Below, in pieces: positions 48,133 to 58,282 of a stretch of 64,000 bases of DNA (position 1 is its first letter; each line of letters starts with the position of its first letter). The notes below the pieces were generated by a model. That model searched no databases. It was given only the letters and a program-made list of their open reading frames with translations, and was not told where the DNA came from. The DNA comes from Janthinobacterium sp. FW305-129. Lineage in GTDB: Bacteria > Pseudomonadota > Gammaproteobacteria > Burkholderiales > Burkholderiaceae_D. The stretch lies in contig NZ_JACYMM010000002.1 in NCBI RefSeq assembly GCF_020858115.1, positions 62,001 to 126,000 on the forward strand. The letters run 5' to 3'. A program made the translations under genes and the position numbers.

Positions 48133-50193
48133 ATGACCAAGCGCAGTCCCGCCTTCGTAGTCCCCGCTTCCACTCCCGCCCGTGCCATGCATTCCGCCGC
48201 CCTGCTCCTGCCCTGCCTGCTGTCGCTGGCCGTCAGCAGCGCCTGGGCCGAAGGCAATGTGGCCGCCGATCCCACCATGAACACGGTGGTCGTCACCGCG
48301 TCGGGCACGGCCATCGACATCAAGGATGCGCCGGCCAGCATCAGCGTCATCACGCGCGAAGAAATCGAGCGCCAGCCCGTGTATGACCTGAACACCTTGC
48401 TGCGCCGCATCCCCGGCGTGACGGGCGGCACCGGCCCCGAACGCGAAGCGTCGAAGATCAAGCTGCGCGGCCTGCCCGACAAATACACGCTGATCCTGGT
48501 CGATGGCAAGCGCGTGGGCAGCTCGGCCGACACGGCTTACCGCCCGGATCTGGGCCGCCAGGACTTGAACTGGATCTCGCCCGACATGATCGAGCGCATC
48601 GAAGTGGTGCGTGGTCCCATGTCCTCGCTGTACGGCTCGGACGCCATGGGCGGCGTGATCAACATCATCACACGCAAGGTGCCGGGCAAGTGGAACGGCT
48701 CGGCCACGGCCAACTACACGCAGCCGCAGGACAGCGACCGCGGCACGGCGCACCAGTTGGGCGTGAACCTGGCCGGTCCCCTGTCGGACACGGTCGGCAT
48801 GCGCCTGGGCGTGAACCAGTCGCGCCAGAATCCCGATGAAAAATCCTTCGACAAAGCGGGCGCCATGGGCGGCGAACGCAACCAGACTGTCTCGGGTCAG
48901 CTGACCTGGGCGCTGGACAAGAAACAGAACCTGTCGCTGGACGCCAGCTATGGCAGGCAGGAAGCGAGCAATTCGAGTGCGCATGATGCGGATGGCGAGC
49001 CGCTGGTCTACAGCTGGGGCGCCAACAAGCTGATACGCAAGAGCGTCAGCCTCGGCTACGAAGGCCGCTGGGACTTCGGCAAGACCACGGTCAACCTGTA
49101 TCACAACGACTTCGATAACCAGGACGTCGGCACGGTGGCGAAATCCAAGGACAGCACGCTCGATGCCAGCCTGGAAAAACGGCTCGGCTGGGGCGGCATC
49201 GAGCAAATGCTCGTGATGGGCGGCCAGTGGAAGCACCAGGAACTGACGAACACGAATACCATCGGCACCGTGCCCACCGATTATCTGGGCAACACCGTGA
49301 GCGGCGCGACCCTGTCGGGAACCACCTCGGCCCTGTTTGCGGAAGATCAATTGTTCTTGCGCGAGGACTTGACGGCCACGGCCGGCCTGCGCCTCGATCA
49401 CCACAGCAAGTTCGGCAACCACTACAGCCCTCGCCTGTACCTCGTGTACCACCCCGCCCCCGCCTGGACCATCAAGGGCGGCGTGTCGCAAGGCTTCCGC
49501 GCCCCGAGCCTGAAGGAAAACTCGCCGGCGGCGGCGACCAACTCGGCCGGACGCGGTTGCGGCAGCCTGAAACCGCTCGGCTACATCACGGGCGACTGCT
49601 ACATGGCCGGCAATGCGGACCTGAAGCCGGAAACGAGCACGGCCGGCGAGATCGGCGTGGCGTGGGAACAGAATGGCTGGGACGTGGGTCTGACCTACTT
49701 CCACACGGATTTCAAGAACAAGATCGACTATGCGCCGCTGGGCTTTTACCAGCAGCGCTGGTGGACCAAGATGACGAATATCCAGAAGGCGCGCACCAGC
49801 GGCCTGGAAGCGACGGCCACCATCCCGCTGACGAAAAACCTGAACTGGCGTAACAACGTCACCTACATGGCGGAAGCGAAAAACCTCACTACGGGCGCCA
49901 ACCTGCTGTCCACGCCAAAACTGTCGTGGTACTCGGCGCTGGGCTGGCAAGTCAACGACCAGCTGTTCGGCGAAGTATCGGCCCAGTACACGGGCAAGGA
50001 ACTCGATGCCGGCAAGCTGGCCGACAAGGCCTACACCATCGTCGACACCGTCGTGTCGTACAAGGTCACGCCCCAGTGGACGGTGCGCGGCGGCGTGCAA
50101 AACCTGTTCAAGAAGGGCCCGATGGCCGACGGCCTGGTCGACTACTACGTGCCGGGACGCCGCATGTTCGTCGGCCTGACGTCGCGCTTCTAA
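48133..50193 (+). CDS. TonB-dependent siderophore receptor (FepA/PfeA-like)
   Basis: 686 residues from ATG 48133; signal peptide ending VSSAWA-EG. Plug domain about 40-160 with MNTVVVTASGTAIDIKDAPA, PGVTGGTGPEREASKIKLRG and RIEVVRGPMSSLYGSDAMGG. The barrel contains GVSQGFRAPSLKEN and NADLKPETS, and ends GRRMFVGLTSRF with a terminal phenylalanine. Two cysteines are close together (RGCGSLKPLGYITGDCY) in a surface loop, as in enterobactin/catecholate receptors. The upstream Fur box supports an iron role. Ligand unproven. Confidence 0.92.
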   Translation: MTKRSPAFVVPASTPARAMHSAALLLPCLLSLAVSSAWAEGNVAADPTMNTVVVTASGTAIDIKDAPASISVITREEIERQPVYDLNTLLRRIPGVTGGTGPEREASKIKLRGLPDKYTLILVDGKRVGSSADTAYRPDLGRQDLNWISPDMIERIEVVRGPMSSLYGSDAMGGVINIITRKVPGKWNGSATANYTQPQDSDRGTAHQLGVNLAGPLSDTVGMRLGVNQSRQNPDEKSFDKAGAMGGERNQTVSGQLTWALDKKQNLSLDASYGRQEASNSSAHDADGEPLVYSWGANKLIRKSVSLGYEGRWDFGKTTVNLYHNDFDNQDVGTVAKSKDSTLDASLEKRLGWGGIEQMLVMGGQWKHQELTNTNTIGTVPTDYLGNTVSGATLSGTTSALFAEDQLFLREDLTATAGLRLDHHSKFGNHYSPRLYLVYHPAPAWTIKGGVSQGFRAPSLKENSPAAATNSAGRGCGSLKPLGYITGDCYMAGNADLKPETSTAGEIGVAWEQNGWDVGLTYFHTDFKNKIDYAPLGFYQQRWWTKMTNIQKARTSGLEATATIPLTKNLNWRNNVTYMAEAKNLTTGANLLSTPKLSWYSALGWQVNDQLFGEVSAQYTGKELDAGKLADKAYTIVDTVVSYKVTPQWTVRGGVQNLFKKGPMADGLVDYYVPGRRMFVGLTSRF

Positions 50194-50197
50194 GCGG

Positions 50198-50548
50198 CTA
50201 ATAACGGGGCGGCGGCGTATCGGGCGGCGGCGTGGCGGCATTCGCCGGCACGCTGCCCAGCATCCGCCCGGCCAAGGGCACCTTGTGGCCGCTCGCATAC
50301 ATACATTTTTGATAAGAATCATCGTAGCTGCGCTGCATGCCATGCGAGGAGCTCTCGGCCGCGCCCGTGCCGGCCAGCTGCGCCTGCGCATAGCCACGGC
50401 AACTGCCGTCATCGACGCGGAATTGCTCGAGGCTCTTGCCCGTGCCGGGCAAGGCCATGGCCGACGGCCCTTCCGGCAGCACCGTGCAGGCGGCCAGCAG
50501 CAGCGGCGCCAGCAAGCCGGCACGCCCCATCAACGCTCTCGTGTTCAT
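50198..50548 (-). CDS. Small lipoprotein of unknown function
   Basis: 116 residues; ATG 50548 follows GGGGAGGAGA. Lipobox LLAAC, so lipid attachment at the cysteine after LLAPLLLAA. The mature part has FRVDDGSCRGYAQAQLAG and QRSYDDSYQKCMYASGHKVP, a pattern common in small proteobacterial envelope lipoproteins, and a Pro-rich C-terminus. Convergent with the siderophore receptor, with only four bases between stops. Confidence 0.8.
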   Translation of the reverse strand: MNTRALMGRAGLLAPLLLAACTVLPEGPSAMALPGTGKSLEQFRVDDGSCRGYAQAQLAGTGAAESSSHGMQRSYDDSYQKCMYASGHKVPLAGRMLGSVPANAATPPPDTPPPRY

Positions 50549-50645
50549 GTTCTCCTCCCCGTCAGCGCACGCTGCTCGGCAGCACGGCACTCCATGCCGT
50601 ACTGCAATTTTTCACGTGCCACGGGGCTGCGGGAACCGCACCCTC

Positions 50646-52769
50646 TTATTGCGCGGGCAAGCTTTGCACGGGTGTGGCCGGCGCCATGACGGGTGGCGCG
50701 GGCGCGTGGACGGGTGCCGGCGCCGCCACGGCCAGCCAGCCCGTGGCCGGCAGCAGCGGCACCAGCAGCAGGGCCACGATATTGATGATCTTGATCAAGG
50801 GATTGACGGCCGGTCCCGCCGTATCCTTGTACGGGTCGCCCACCGTGTCGCCCGTGACGGCCGCCTTGTGCGCATCCGAACCCTTGCCGCCGAAGTGGCC
50901 ATCCTCGATGTATTTCTTCGCATTGTCCCAGGCGCCGCCGCCCGTGGTCATGGAAATGGCCACGAACAGGCCCGTCACAATCGTCCCCATCAAGAGACCG
51001 CCGAGTGCCGCAGGCCCCAGCAGCATGCCCACGACGATGGGCACGACGACGGGCAGCAAGGACGGCACGATCATTTCGCGGATGGCCGACGCCGTCAGCA
51101 TGTCGACGGCCTTGTCGTATTCGGGCCGCGCCGTGCCTTCCATGATGCCTTTGATGTCGCGGAACTGCCGGCGTACTTCCACCACCACGGCACCGGCCGC
51201 GCGGCCCACCGCTTCCATCGCCATGGCGCCGAACAGGTACGGTATCAGGCCGCCGATGAACAGACCGACGATGACCATCGGGTTCGACAAGTCAAACGTG
51301 ATGTGCTGGCCCACGGATTCGAGCGCATGCGTGTAGTCGGCAAACAGCACCAGCGCGGCCAGCCCGGCCGAGCCAATCGCATAGCCCTTGGTGACGGCCT
51401 TGGTGGTGTTGCCGACGGCATCGAGCGGGTCGGTAATGGCGCGCACGGAGTCGGGCAAGCCCGACATTTCCGCGATGCCGCCCGCGTTATCGGTGATGGG
51501 GCCGTACGCGTCGAGCGCGACGATGATGCCCGCCATCGACAGCATCGAGGTGGCCGCAATGGCGATGCCGTACAGGCCCGCCAGCTGGTACGAGACGAGG
51601 ATGGCGATGCAGACGGCCAGCACCGGATACGCGGTGGACTTCATCGACACGCCCAGGCCGGCGATGATATTCGTGCCGTGGCCCGTCGTCGACGCTTCGG
51701 CGATGTGGCGCACGGGCTTGAAATCCGTGCCTGTGTAGTACTCGGTGATGTACACCATCAGCCCCGTGAGCACGATGCCGACCACGGTGGCGCCCAGCAT
51801 CTTGTAGCGCATGGCGTCGTCGGGCCACAGCAGCCACGTGACGACGGCAAAGCCCACCAGCGACAGGCCGGCCGCCCACCACAGGCCCGTGTACAGGGCC
51901 GACATGATTTTCTTGCCCGGGGCCGTTTTCACCATCGAGCAGCCGACGATGGACGCGAGGATGGAGACGGCGCCCAGCAGCAGCGGGTAGATGATGGCCG
52001 CGTTGCTGGCTTCGGCCATCAGCAAGGCGCCCAGCAGCATGGTAGCGATCAGGGTCACGACATAGGTTTCGAACAGGTCGGCCGCCATGCCGGCGCAGTC
52101 GCCCACATTGTCGCCCACGTTGTCGGCAATGACGGCCGGGTTGCGCGGATCGTCTTCGGGGATGCCCGCCTCGACCTTGCCCACCAGGTCCGCGCCCACG
52201 TCGGCGCCCTTGGTGAAGATGCCGCCGCCGAGACGCGCGAAGATGGAAATGAGCGAGGCGCCGAAGGCCAGGCCGATCAGGGGCTTGATCAGGTCATGCT
52301 GGGTCAGGCCGGGCGCGCCCGTCGTCGCCAGCAGCCAGTAGAACAGGGTCACGCCCAGCAAGCCCAGGCCGACGACCAGCATGCCCGTGATCGCCCCGCC
52401 CTTGAATGCGACGTTCAAGGCCTGGTTGATGCCCAGGGTGGCCGCCTGCGCCGTGCGCACATTGGCCCGCACCGAGACATTCATGCCGATGAAGCCGCAG
52501 GCGCCCGACAGCACGGCACCGATCAGGAAGCCCAGCGCCGTGTGCAAGCCGAGCAGCACATAGATGGCGATCAGCAGCACCACGCCGACGATGGCGATGG
52601 TGCGGTACTGGCGCGCCAGATAGGCGGCCGCGCCCTGCTGGATGGCCAGGGCGATTTCCTGCATGCGCGCGTTGCCGGGATCCTGCCTCAGGATCCAGCT
52701 GCGCGACACCAAACCGTAAATGACTGCGACCACGCCGCAGGCTACCGCAAACCACAAACTGGCTGCCAT
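50646..52769 (-). CDS. hppA: Proton-translocating membrane pyrophosphatase, K+-independent type
   Basis: 707 residues, about sixteen membrane helices. Active-site loops: [40 protein letters not shown] and the C-terminal [20 protein letters not shown]. The segment [18 protein letters not shown] has lysine where K+-dependent enzymes have alanine, so it should pump protons without potassium. It conserves energy from pyrophosphate released by biosynthesis. The last about 30 residues are an unusual Ala/Pro-rich tail. Downstream of the adk terminator. Confidence 0.95.
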   Translation of the reverse strand: MAASLWFAVACGVVAVIYGLVSRSWILRQDPGNARMQEIALAIQQGAAAYLARQYRTIAIVGVVLLIAIYVLLGLHTALGFLIGAVLSGACGFIGMNVSVRANVRTAQAATLGINQALNVAFKGGAITGMLVVGLGLLGVTLFYWLLATTGAPGLTQHDLIKPLIGLAFGASLISIFARLGGGIFTKGADVGADLVGKVEAGIPEDDPRNPAVIADNVGDNVGDCAGMAADLFETYVVTLIATMLLGALLMAEASNAAIIYPLLLGAVSILASIVGCSMVKTAPGKKIMSALYTGLWWAAGLSLVGFAVVTWLLWPDDAMRYKMLGATVVGIVLTGLMVYITEYYTGTDFKPVRHIAEASTTGHGTNIIAGLGVSMKSTAYPVLAVCIAILVSYQLAGLYGIAIAATSMLSMAGIIVALDAYGPITDNAGGIAEMSGLPDSVRAITDPLDAVGNTTKAVTKGYAIGSAGLAALVLFADYTHALESVGQHITFDLSNPMVIVGLFIGGLIPYLFGAMAMEAVGRAAGAVVVEVRRQFRDIKGIMEGTARPEYDKAVDMLTASAIREMIVPSLLPVVVPIVVGMLLGPAALGGLLMGTIVTGLFVAISMTTGGGAWDNAKKYIEDGHFGGKGSDAHKAAVTGDTVGDPYKDTAGPAVNPLIKIINIVALLLVPLLPATGWLAVAAPAPVHAPAPPVMAPATPVQSLPAQ

Positions 52770-52910
52770 ATCGTCCCCTTCTGTTTTTATCCGACGTCAT
52801 TGCCAACAGCTGCAGACCGCACCGGGTAGGCACGCGCAGCCAGGAAAACACGACCTGCAAAAAACCTGAACCACGAAAACGACACGGCACCGCTGGCGAA
52901 AAGCGGGCAC

Positions 52911-52939
52911 AAAAAAAGCGGACACTCAGGTCCGCTTTT
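52911..52939 (-). terminator. Rho-independent terminator of adk
   Basis: AAAAGCGGAC (52914-52923) pairs perfectly with GTCCGCTTTT (52930-52939) around ACTCAG. On the minus strand a run of seven T follows (52917-52911). It lies 10 bases after the adk stop. Confidence 0.93.
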
Positions 52940-52948
52940 CAATACTGC

Positions 52949-53668
<720 letters not shown>

Positions 53669-53848
53669 CTATGGCTATCTTTCCCTACGAAACTTACCAC
53701 AAAAAATCCCCAGAGCGCCAGTTTGCTATCGAATTGCTATGCCCTGATTGATCAAAGCCAGCAATTAGCGAGGCGGACGTTTCAAAATGTGGTTTTTGCT
53801 GCAGGCATACAAATTATATTTGCACGCCTGCCGTTTTGCGGGTAGCGC

Positions 53849-54604
53849 TTACAGGGCGCCGTAGTGGGCTTGCACCCTGGCAAGATCTTCCGGCGTGTCG
53901 ACACCGGCGGCCGGCGCCGAGTCCGTGACGTGAACGGCGATGGCAACACCGTGCCACAGCACGCGCAACTGCTCCAGCGCCTCGATGGCTTCCAGCGGCG
54001 AAGCGGACAATTGCGGATATTCTTGCAAAAATGCATTGCTGTACGCATACAGGCCGATATGGCGCAGCGGCACGTAGCCTTGCGGCAAGTTTTCACGGGA
54101 CTGGGCGAAGCCGTCGCGGTGCCACGGAATCGTTGCACGCGAGAAATACAAGGCGCGGCCGTTCTTGTCCAGCACGACCTTCACCACGTTCGGATTGAAC
54201 GCGTCGGCCACGTCGTGCAACGGATGGGCGCACGTGGCCATGGGGACGGCGGCGCTGATCTGCGCCGCGCAGGCGGCCAGCAGGGCCGGATCGATCAGCG
54301 GTTCGTCGCCCTGCAGGTTGACGACGACGGCGTCCGGCGGCAAAGCGAGCGTGCGCGCCACTTCGGCGATGCGGTCCGTGCCCGACGGATGGTCGGCGCG
54401 CGTCATGCACACTTCCACGCCATGCGCGGCGCAGGCGTCGCGGATGGATTCATGGTCGGTGGCGACGATGACGCGCGCGGCGCCAGAGAGCGCCGCCTGC
54501 TCGGCCACGCGCACCACCATGGGCTTGCCGCCCAGGTCGGCCAGCGGCTTGTTCGGCAGGCGCGTCGAAGCCAGGCGGGCCGGGATGATGACGATGAACG
54601 CCAT
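53849..54604 (-). CDS. kdsB: 3-deoxy-manno-octulosonate cytidylyltransferase
   Basis: 251 residues from ATG 54604, just after the Trm112-like stop; the longer frame to 54700 overlaps that gene. [40 protein letters not shown] and [17 protein letters not shown] are CMP-KDO synthetase signatures. Activates KDO for lipid A inner core synthesis in the cytoplasm. Part of the exbB-exbD-lpxK-Trm112-kdsB operon. Confidence 0.96.
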   Translation of the reverse strand: MAFIVIIPARLASTRLPNKPLADLGGKPMVVRVAEQAALSGAARVIVATDHESIRDACAAHGVEVCMTRADHPSGTDRIAEVARTLALPPDAVVVNLQGDEPLIDPALLAACAAQISAAVPMATCAHPLHDVADAFNPNVVKVVLDKNGRALYFSRATIPWHRDGFAQSRENLPQGYVPLRHIGLYAYSNAFLQEYPQLSASPLEAIEALEQLRVLWHGVAIAVHVTDSAPAAGVDTPEDLARVQAHYGAL

Positions 54605-54606
54605 CG

Positions 54607-54783
54607 TTATTCCACTGCGTCTTGCAGGGTGCGCGCTTCGTCCGCCCACATGATGGGGATGCCATCGCGGATAGGATAGGCCAGGCGGTCGGCGCGGCAA
54701 ATCAGTTCCTGCGCCTTTTTATCGTGTTCAAGCGGACCCTTGCAAACAGGGCAGACCAGGATATCAAGCAGTCGAGCGTCCAC
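54607..54783 (-). CDS. Trm112-like small protein (YcaR family)
   Basis: 58 residues from a GTG at 54783, with GGAG seven bases upstream. It overlaps the end of lpxK by 20 bases. [20 protein letters not shown] carries a CPxC zinc-knuckle-like pair, then [13 protein letters not shown], the conserved family end. Small proteins of this family lie between lpxK and kdsB in many proteobacteria; their role is not settled. Confidence 0.93.
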   Translation of the reverse strand: MDARLLDILVCPVCKGPLEHDKKAQELICRADRLAYPIRDGIPIMWADEARTLQDAVE

Positions 54784-55819
54784 GACATTTCTCCACAATT
54801 TGTTGGGCCAGCGCGCTATCGATGCGCGCACTGACGGGGACGACCCACAGTCTCGGGTCATCTTTGAGATGTTCAATTTGCGCACATTTTACTGCATCCT
54901 TCTCGGTGATCAAGATCACATCCGTGTCGAGTGCCGCAAATGGCTGGTCGAGAAAGTCGTGATGGTCGGGCAGGGGCAGTTCCATGAAGTCCAATCCGGC
55001 CCCGCGCAGCATGGCAAAGAAGCGCTGGGGGTTGCCGATGCCGGCCGCCGCCACGATGCGCCGGCCGCTGGCCGCCAGGGTTTCCAGGGGCATGCGCTCG
55101 CTGCGGTCGAGCAGGCGTTCGGCCACGCCGCCATCGAGCAGCATCTGCACCACCAGCGAGCCCTTGGGCGCGACCTGGTCCACCAGTGCCGGCGCCAGCG
55201 CGGGCGCATTGATCACCGTCACGTCGCGCCGGCGGCGCGGCGATTCGCGCAACGGTCCCGCCGGCAGCAGCCAGCCATTGCCCGCGCCGCGGCCGTCGAA
55301 CAGCACGATTTCCACGTCGCGCCGCAAGGCGTAATGCTGCAAGCCGTCGTCCGTGACCAGCACGTCGACGTCCGGGTGCGCCGCCAGCAGCGCCCTGCCC
55401 GCTTGCGCGCGGTCGCGCCCCACCATCACGGGGCAGCCGCCGCGCTGGAAGATCAGCAGCGGCTCGTCGCCCACCTGCTGCGGCGTGGACGCGGCGGTGA
55501 CGGCACGCGGCAACCGGTCGGCGCTCCCGTGACCACGCGAAATGACGCCCGGGCGCATGCCCGCGTCGCGCAAGGCTTGCACCAGCCAGATCGTCAGCGG
55601 CGTCTTGCCCGTGCCGCCGATAAAAATATTGCCGACGACGACGACGGGCACGGGCAGGCGCGCCGATTTCAGGATGTTTGCCCGGTACAGGCCGCGCCTG
55701 ACGCTGCTCAGGGCGCCGAACAGCAGCGACACGGGCCACAGCGCGCACGCCAGCGGGCCGCGCGTCAGCCAGGCGCGGGTGAGTGTGGTTTCAAGCTTGG
55801 CGGGGGAGGATGTGGGCAT
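54764..55819 (-). CDS. lpxK: Tetraacyldisaccharide 4'-kinase
   Basis: 351 residues. An N-terminal membrane-associated segment is followed by the P-loop [20 protein letters not shown], then [27 protein letters not shown] and ITEKDAVKC. Phosphorylates the 4' position of the lipid A precursor at the inner membrane. Preceded by exbD and followed by the overlapping Trm112-like gene. Confidence 0.96.
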   Translation of the reverse strand: MPTSSPAKLETTLTRAWLTRGPLACALWPVSLLFGALSSVRRGLYRANILKSARLPVPVVVVGNIFIGGTGKTPLTIWLVQALRDAGMRPGVISRGHGSADRLPRAVTAASTPQQVGDEPLLIFQRGGCPVMVGRDRAQAGRALLAAHPDVDVLVTDDGLQHYALRRDVEIVLFDGRGAGNGWLLPAGPLRESPRRRRDVTVINAPALAPALVDQVAPKGSLVVQMLLDGGVAERLLDRSERMPLETLAASGRRIVAAAGIGNPQRFFAMLRGAGLDFMELPLPDHHDFLDQPFAALDTDVILITEKDAVKCAQIEHLKDDPRLWVVPVSARIDSALAQQIVEKCRGRSTA

Positions 55820-55857
55820 GCGGTGTCAACTAAAATTGGAACCCAAAATCGACACCT

Positions 55858-55884
55858 GGGGTCGGACCCTGAGGGTCCGACCCC
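55858..55884. repeat. Palindromic repeat between exbD and lpxK
   Basis: GGGGTCGGACCC (55858-55869) and GGGTCCGACCCC (55873-55884) pair perfectly around TGA. No T tract on either strand. Shape and sequence suggest a dispersed REP-like element of this family of bacteria (recall only). It lies in an operon without clearly ending it. Confidence 0.75.
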
Positions 55885-55913
55885 GGCACTTCGGTTGGGG
55901 TTGGGGGTTGGCC

Positions 55914-56354
55914 TTACTTGCCGCCCGCCTGCGCCGCGAACGTCAGCTTTTCATAGCCGGCCAGGCGCGCCGCTTCCATCACGTGGATGACCATCTGGTG
56001 CATGGCGAACTGGTCGGCGTTGACCACCACCACGGGCGTCTGCGCCGGCGCCTTACCGCCGTTGGCAGCCTTGGCCGCGTTCTGCAGGGCATCGGCCAGG
56101 CCGGCCACGTCGCGGAACGAGACGGGTTCGCGGTTGACCGTGTAGTTGCCCTTGGCATCGATGGTGACGTCGATCTGCTGCGGCTTATCCTTGACCTGCT
56201 CGGCGTCGGCCGTCGGCAAGGTGATCTGCAGCTCCGTAAACTTGCTGTAGGTGGTGCTGACCATGAGGAAGATCAGGATCACCAGCAACACATCGATGAA
56301 CGGGATCAGGTTGATTTCGGGGTCTTCACGCCCCTTGCCTTTGCGGAAGTTCAT
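55914..56354 (-). CDS. exbD: Biopolymer transport protein ExbD/TolR
   Basis: 146 residues. Short cytoplasmic N-terminus, a single membrane helix with the essential aspartate (INLIPFIDVLLVILIFLMVS), and a periplasmic domain. Works with ExbB to energise TonB-dependent receptors by the proton motive force. Four-base overlap with exbB. Confidence 0.95.
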   Translation of the reverse strand: MNFRKGKGREDPEINLIPFIDVLLVILIFLMVSTTYSKFTELQITLPTADAEQVKDKPQQIDVTIDAKGNYTVNREPVSFRDVAGLADALQNAAKAANGGKAPAQTPVVVVNADQFAMHQMVIHVMEAARLAGYEKLTFAAQAGGK

Positions 56355-56953
56355 TTGCGGCCACTGTGGACGATGTCGACGAACTTGACGGCTTGTTGCT
56401 CCATATCAATGACGAAGCTGTCGACAAGGGCGCGGAAGTGGCGGTAGAAGATCAGGGCCGGCATGGCGATGGCCAGGCCAAACGCTGTGTTATACAAGGC
56501 GACGGAAATACCGTGCGACAGCGCCGTGTTCGACGCGGTGGCGCCGGGCGAGGCAAAAATCTCGATCATGCCGATCACCGTGCCGAACAGCCCCATCAGC
56601 GGCGCCAGGGTGGCGATGGTGCCCAGGGTCGTCAGGAAACGTTCCAGCGTGTGGGCCACGCCGCTGCCCGCCTCTTCGATCGATTCCTTCATCACTTCGC
56701 GCGGCGCGTCGACGTTGCGCAAGGCGGCGGCCAGCACCACGCCCAGCGGCGAATTGTCTTCCAGCTTGGCCACCGTGTCCGGCGTGATCTTGCCGCTGCG
56801 ATACACCTGCACCACTTCATCAAACAGCTTGCGGGGCAGGATCTTGGCACGTCGCAAATACAGCAGGCGCTCGATGATCAGGGCCAGGGCGACGATGGAA
56901 GCGATCAACAACAGCCAGATGGGCCAGCCAGCGGCTTGAAATATAGCGAGCAA
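56351..56953 (-). CDS. exbB: Biopolymer transport protein ExbB/TolQ/MotA family
   Basis: 200 residues from a TTG at 56953: AGGAG lies about six bases upstream, and MLAIFQAAGWPIWLLLIASI is a normal ExbB beginning. The frame running further to 57193 enters the repeat array and is not coding. Three membrane helices; conserved GTVIGMIEIFAS, ALSHGISVALYNTAFGLAIA. Proton channel partner of ExbD. Could be TolQ by fold, but there are no tol or pal genes beside it. Confidence 0.93.
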   Translation of the reverse strand: MLAIFQAAGWPIWLLLIASIVALALIIERLLYLRRAKILPRKLFDEVVQVYRSGKITPDTVAKLEDNSPLGVVLAAALRNVDAPREVMKESIEEAGSGVAHTLERFLTTLGTIATLAPLMGLFGTVIGMIEIFASPGATASNTALSHGISVALYNTAFGLAIAMPALIFYRHFRALVDSFVIDMEQQAVKFVDIVHSGRK

Positions 56954-58282
56954 AAGAAACTCCTGGTAAAGGGAAGGCGGCGGACCACCCGGACAGCCTG
57001 TATTGTACCGAGCGCCGAAGACCGATTGTACGTCCGCGCAGGAATGGCGCAATGTAGCGCGTTGCCGCGCCGGCGGCAAGTGGCGCCTGCATGGCACTTG
57101 TCCACACGGCGCGGCAGGCGCGTGTCGCTGGCGCTCAGTTTTGCACACTTTGTGTGGATAAGATTGTGAGCAAGCATGAAGTCCAGCATGCAAGTCATTG
57201 ATTTACATGAAAATTATCGTGCTGCGCAAAATACAGGCATAGCAGCTTATCGCCAGTAGTCAATATCAATAAATTAATACCTGAAGAGTTCTGCACATTT
57301 ACTGTGGACAAGATTGTGCGCAAAGCCGTGCAATTCATATAAGTCATTGATTTTAAACAAAATTAAATCAATGAGTAAAAAAGTGGCAGGCAGCGCGCAA
57401 TCGGCGGCAGAAGGAGCGTCAAAGTTCTGCACACAATCTGTGGACAAGATTGTGCGCAAGCTCAAAGATAGACGCTAAGTACATTGATTTATATCGTTTT
57501 TATTGCCGTGCATAAAAATGTAGCAAGGGCTGAAAAGCTGGGTTTTCAGCGTCCGATTTGACTTCAAAAACGCAGTTTTCCACCGCGAAGCCAGTTTCAC
57601 ACATAAAGTGTGGATAAGATTGTGAGCAAGCCGATTGACTCCATGCAAGAGCATTGATTTTAAAGGAGTTTTTTTCAATGCTAAAAAATAAGGCAGCGCA
57701 AGCGCCTGCTCGCGCCCTGGAAAACCCGGGGAAAAGACGAAACGATTTATGCGGTTTTGCACATATTCTGTGGATAAGATTGTGAGCAAGGCGCACGACT
57801 GCACGCTAGACCCTTGATCTATATGGCTATTTTTATGCTGCGCAAAATTCAGGCAAGCCATGCCATGGGCATTCCGCTGGATAAATCCGCTGCCGTGCCA
57901 GAGTTCTGCACATTTTTTGTGGATAAGATTGTGCGCAAGGCCATGCATGGCATACTAAGCACTTGATTCCTATACACTTTATTTCCGTGCGCAAAAATGT
58001 AGCAAGGCATTTTTCTTCACCGAAAGCAGCCTGCCCGGCCATGTTTGTCCAAGGCAAAAAGTTCCGCACACTTTCTGTGGATAACTTTGTGCGTAAGTGG
58101 CAGGGGCTGCACTGATGTGCTTGATATTAAAGGATTTTTTCCCTGTGCACGCAAATCAGGCATGCGGGAATTCTGCATGAAATCAATTACTTAGAAATAG
58201 ATCTTGTTGTTTTGCACGATATATGACATAAGCATGACCTCGCCGATAATATGTGGACAGCTTTCTTCTTTCCCCTTGCCTG
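56954..58282. other. 1.3-kb gene-free region between exbB and xseA
   Basis: Divergent intergenic region far longer than any other in the window. It contains a seven-unit repeat array (57137-58106) and nothing that looks like a real gene. The open frames here repeat the peptide AHNLIH because they translate the DNA repeat. AT-rich blocks alternate with GC-rich variable segments. Confidence 0.85.
57137..58106 (+). repeat. Array of seven direct repeats with DnaA-box-like 9-mers
   Basis: Conserved core about TTCTGCACA-N5-TGTGGATAAGATTGTGCGCAA. TGTGGATAA is the complement of the DnaA box TTATCCACA. Copies begin at 57153, 57303, 57439, 57609, 57769, 57919 and 58076; those at 57303 and 57439 read TGTGGACAA, the rest are perfect. 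Spacings are 150, 136, 170, 160, 150 and 157 bases, all in one orientation. The arms TTCTGCACA and TGTGCGCAA are near-complementary, so each box sits in the loop of an imperfect hairpin. A second conserved block lies about 60 bases on: TTGATTTATAT, then GCGCAAAA. Between blocks the sequence is not conserved. Confidence 0.85.

Noticed and set aside
57475-57948. Open frames of 60-160 codons in the exbB-xseA gap, repeating the peptide AHNLIH
   Set aside because: They translate the DNA repeats. The repeated peptide comes from the DnaA-box-like core, there are no ribosome sites and codon use is unlike the neighbours.
57137-58106. CRISPR array
   Set aside because: Repeats are diverged, spacers are 100 bases or more and of uneven length, a second conserved block lies inside the spacers, and no cas genes are present.
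57137-58106. Main chromosomal origin oriC
   Set aside because: DnaA-box-like sites are present, but dnaA, dnaN, rpmH and other usual origin genes are absent and no AT-rich 13-mer-like unwinding element stands out.
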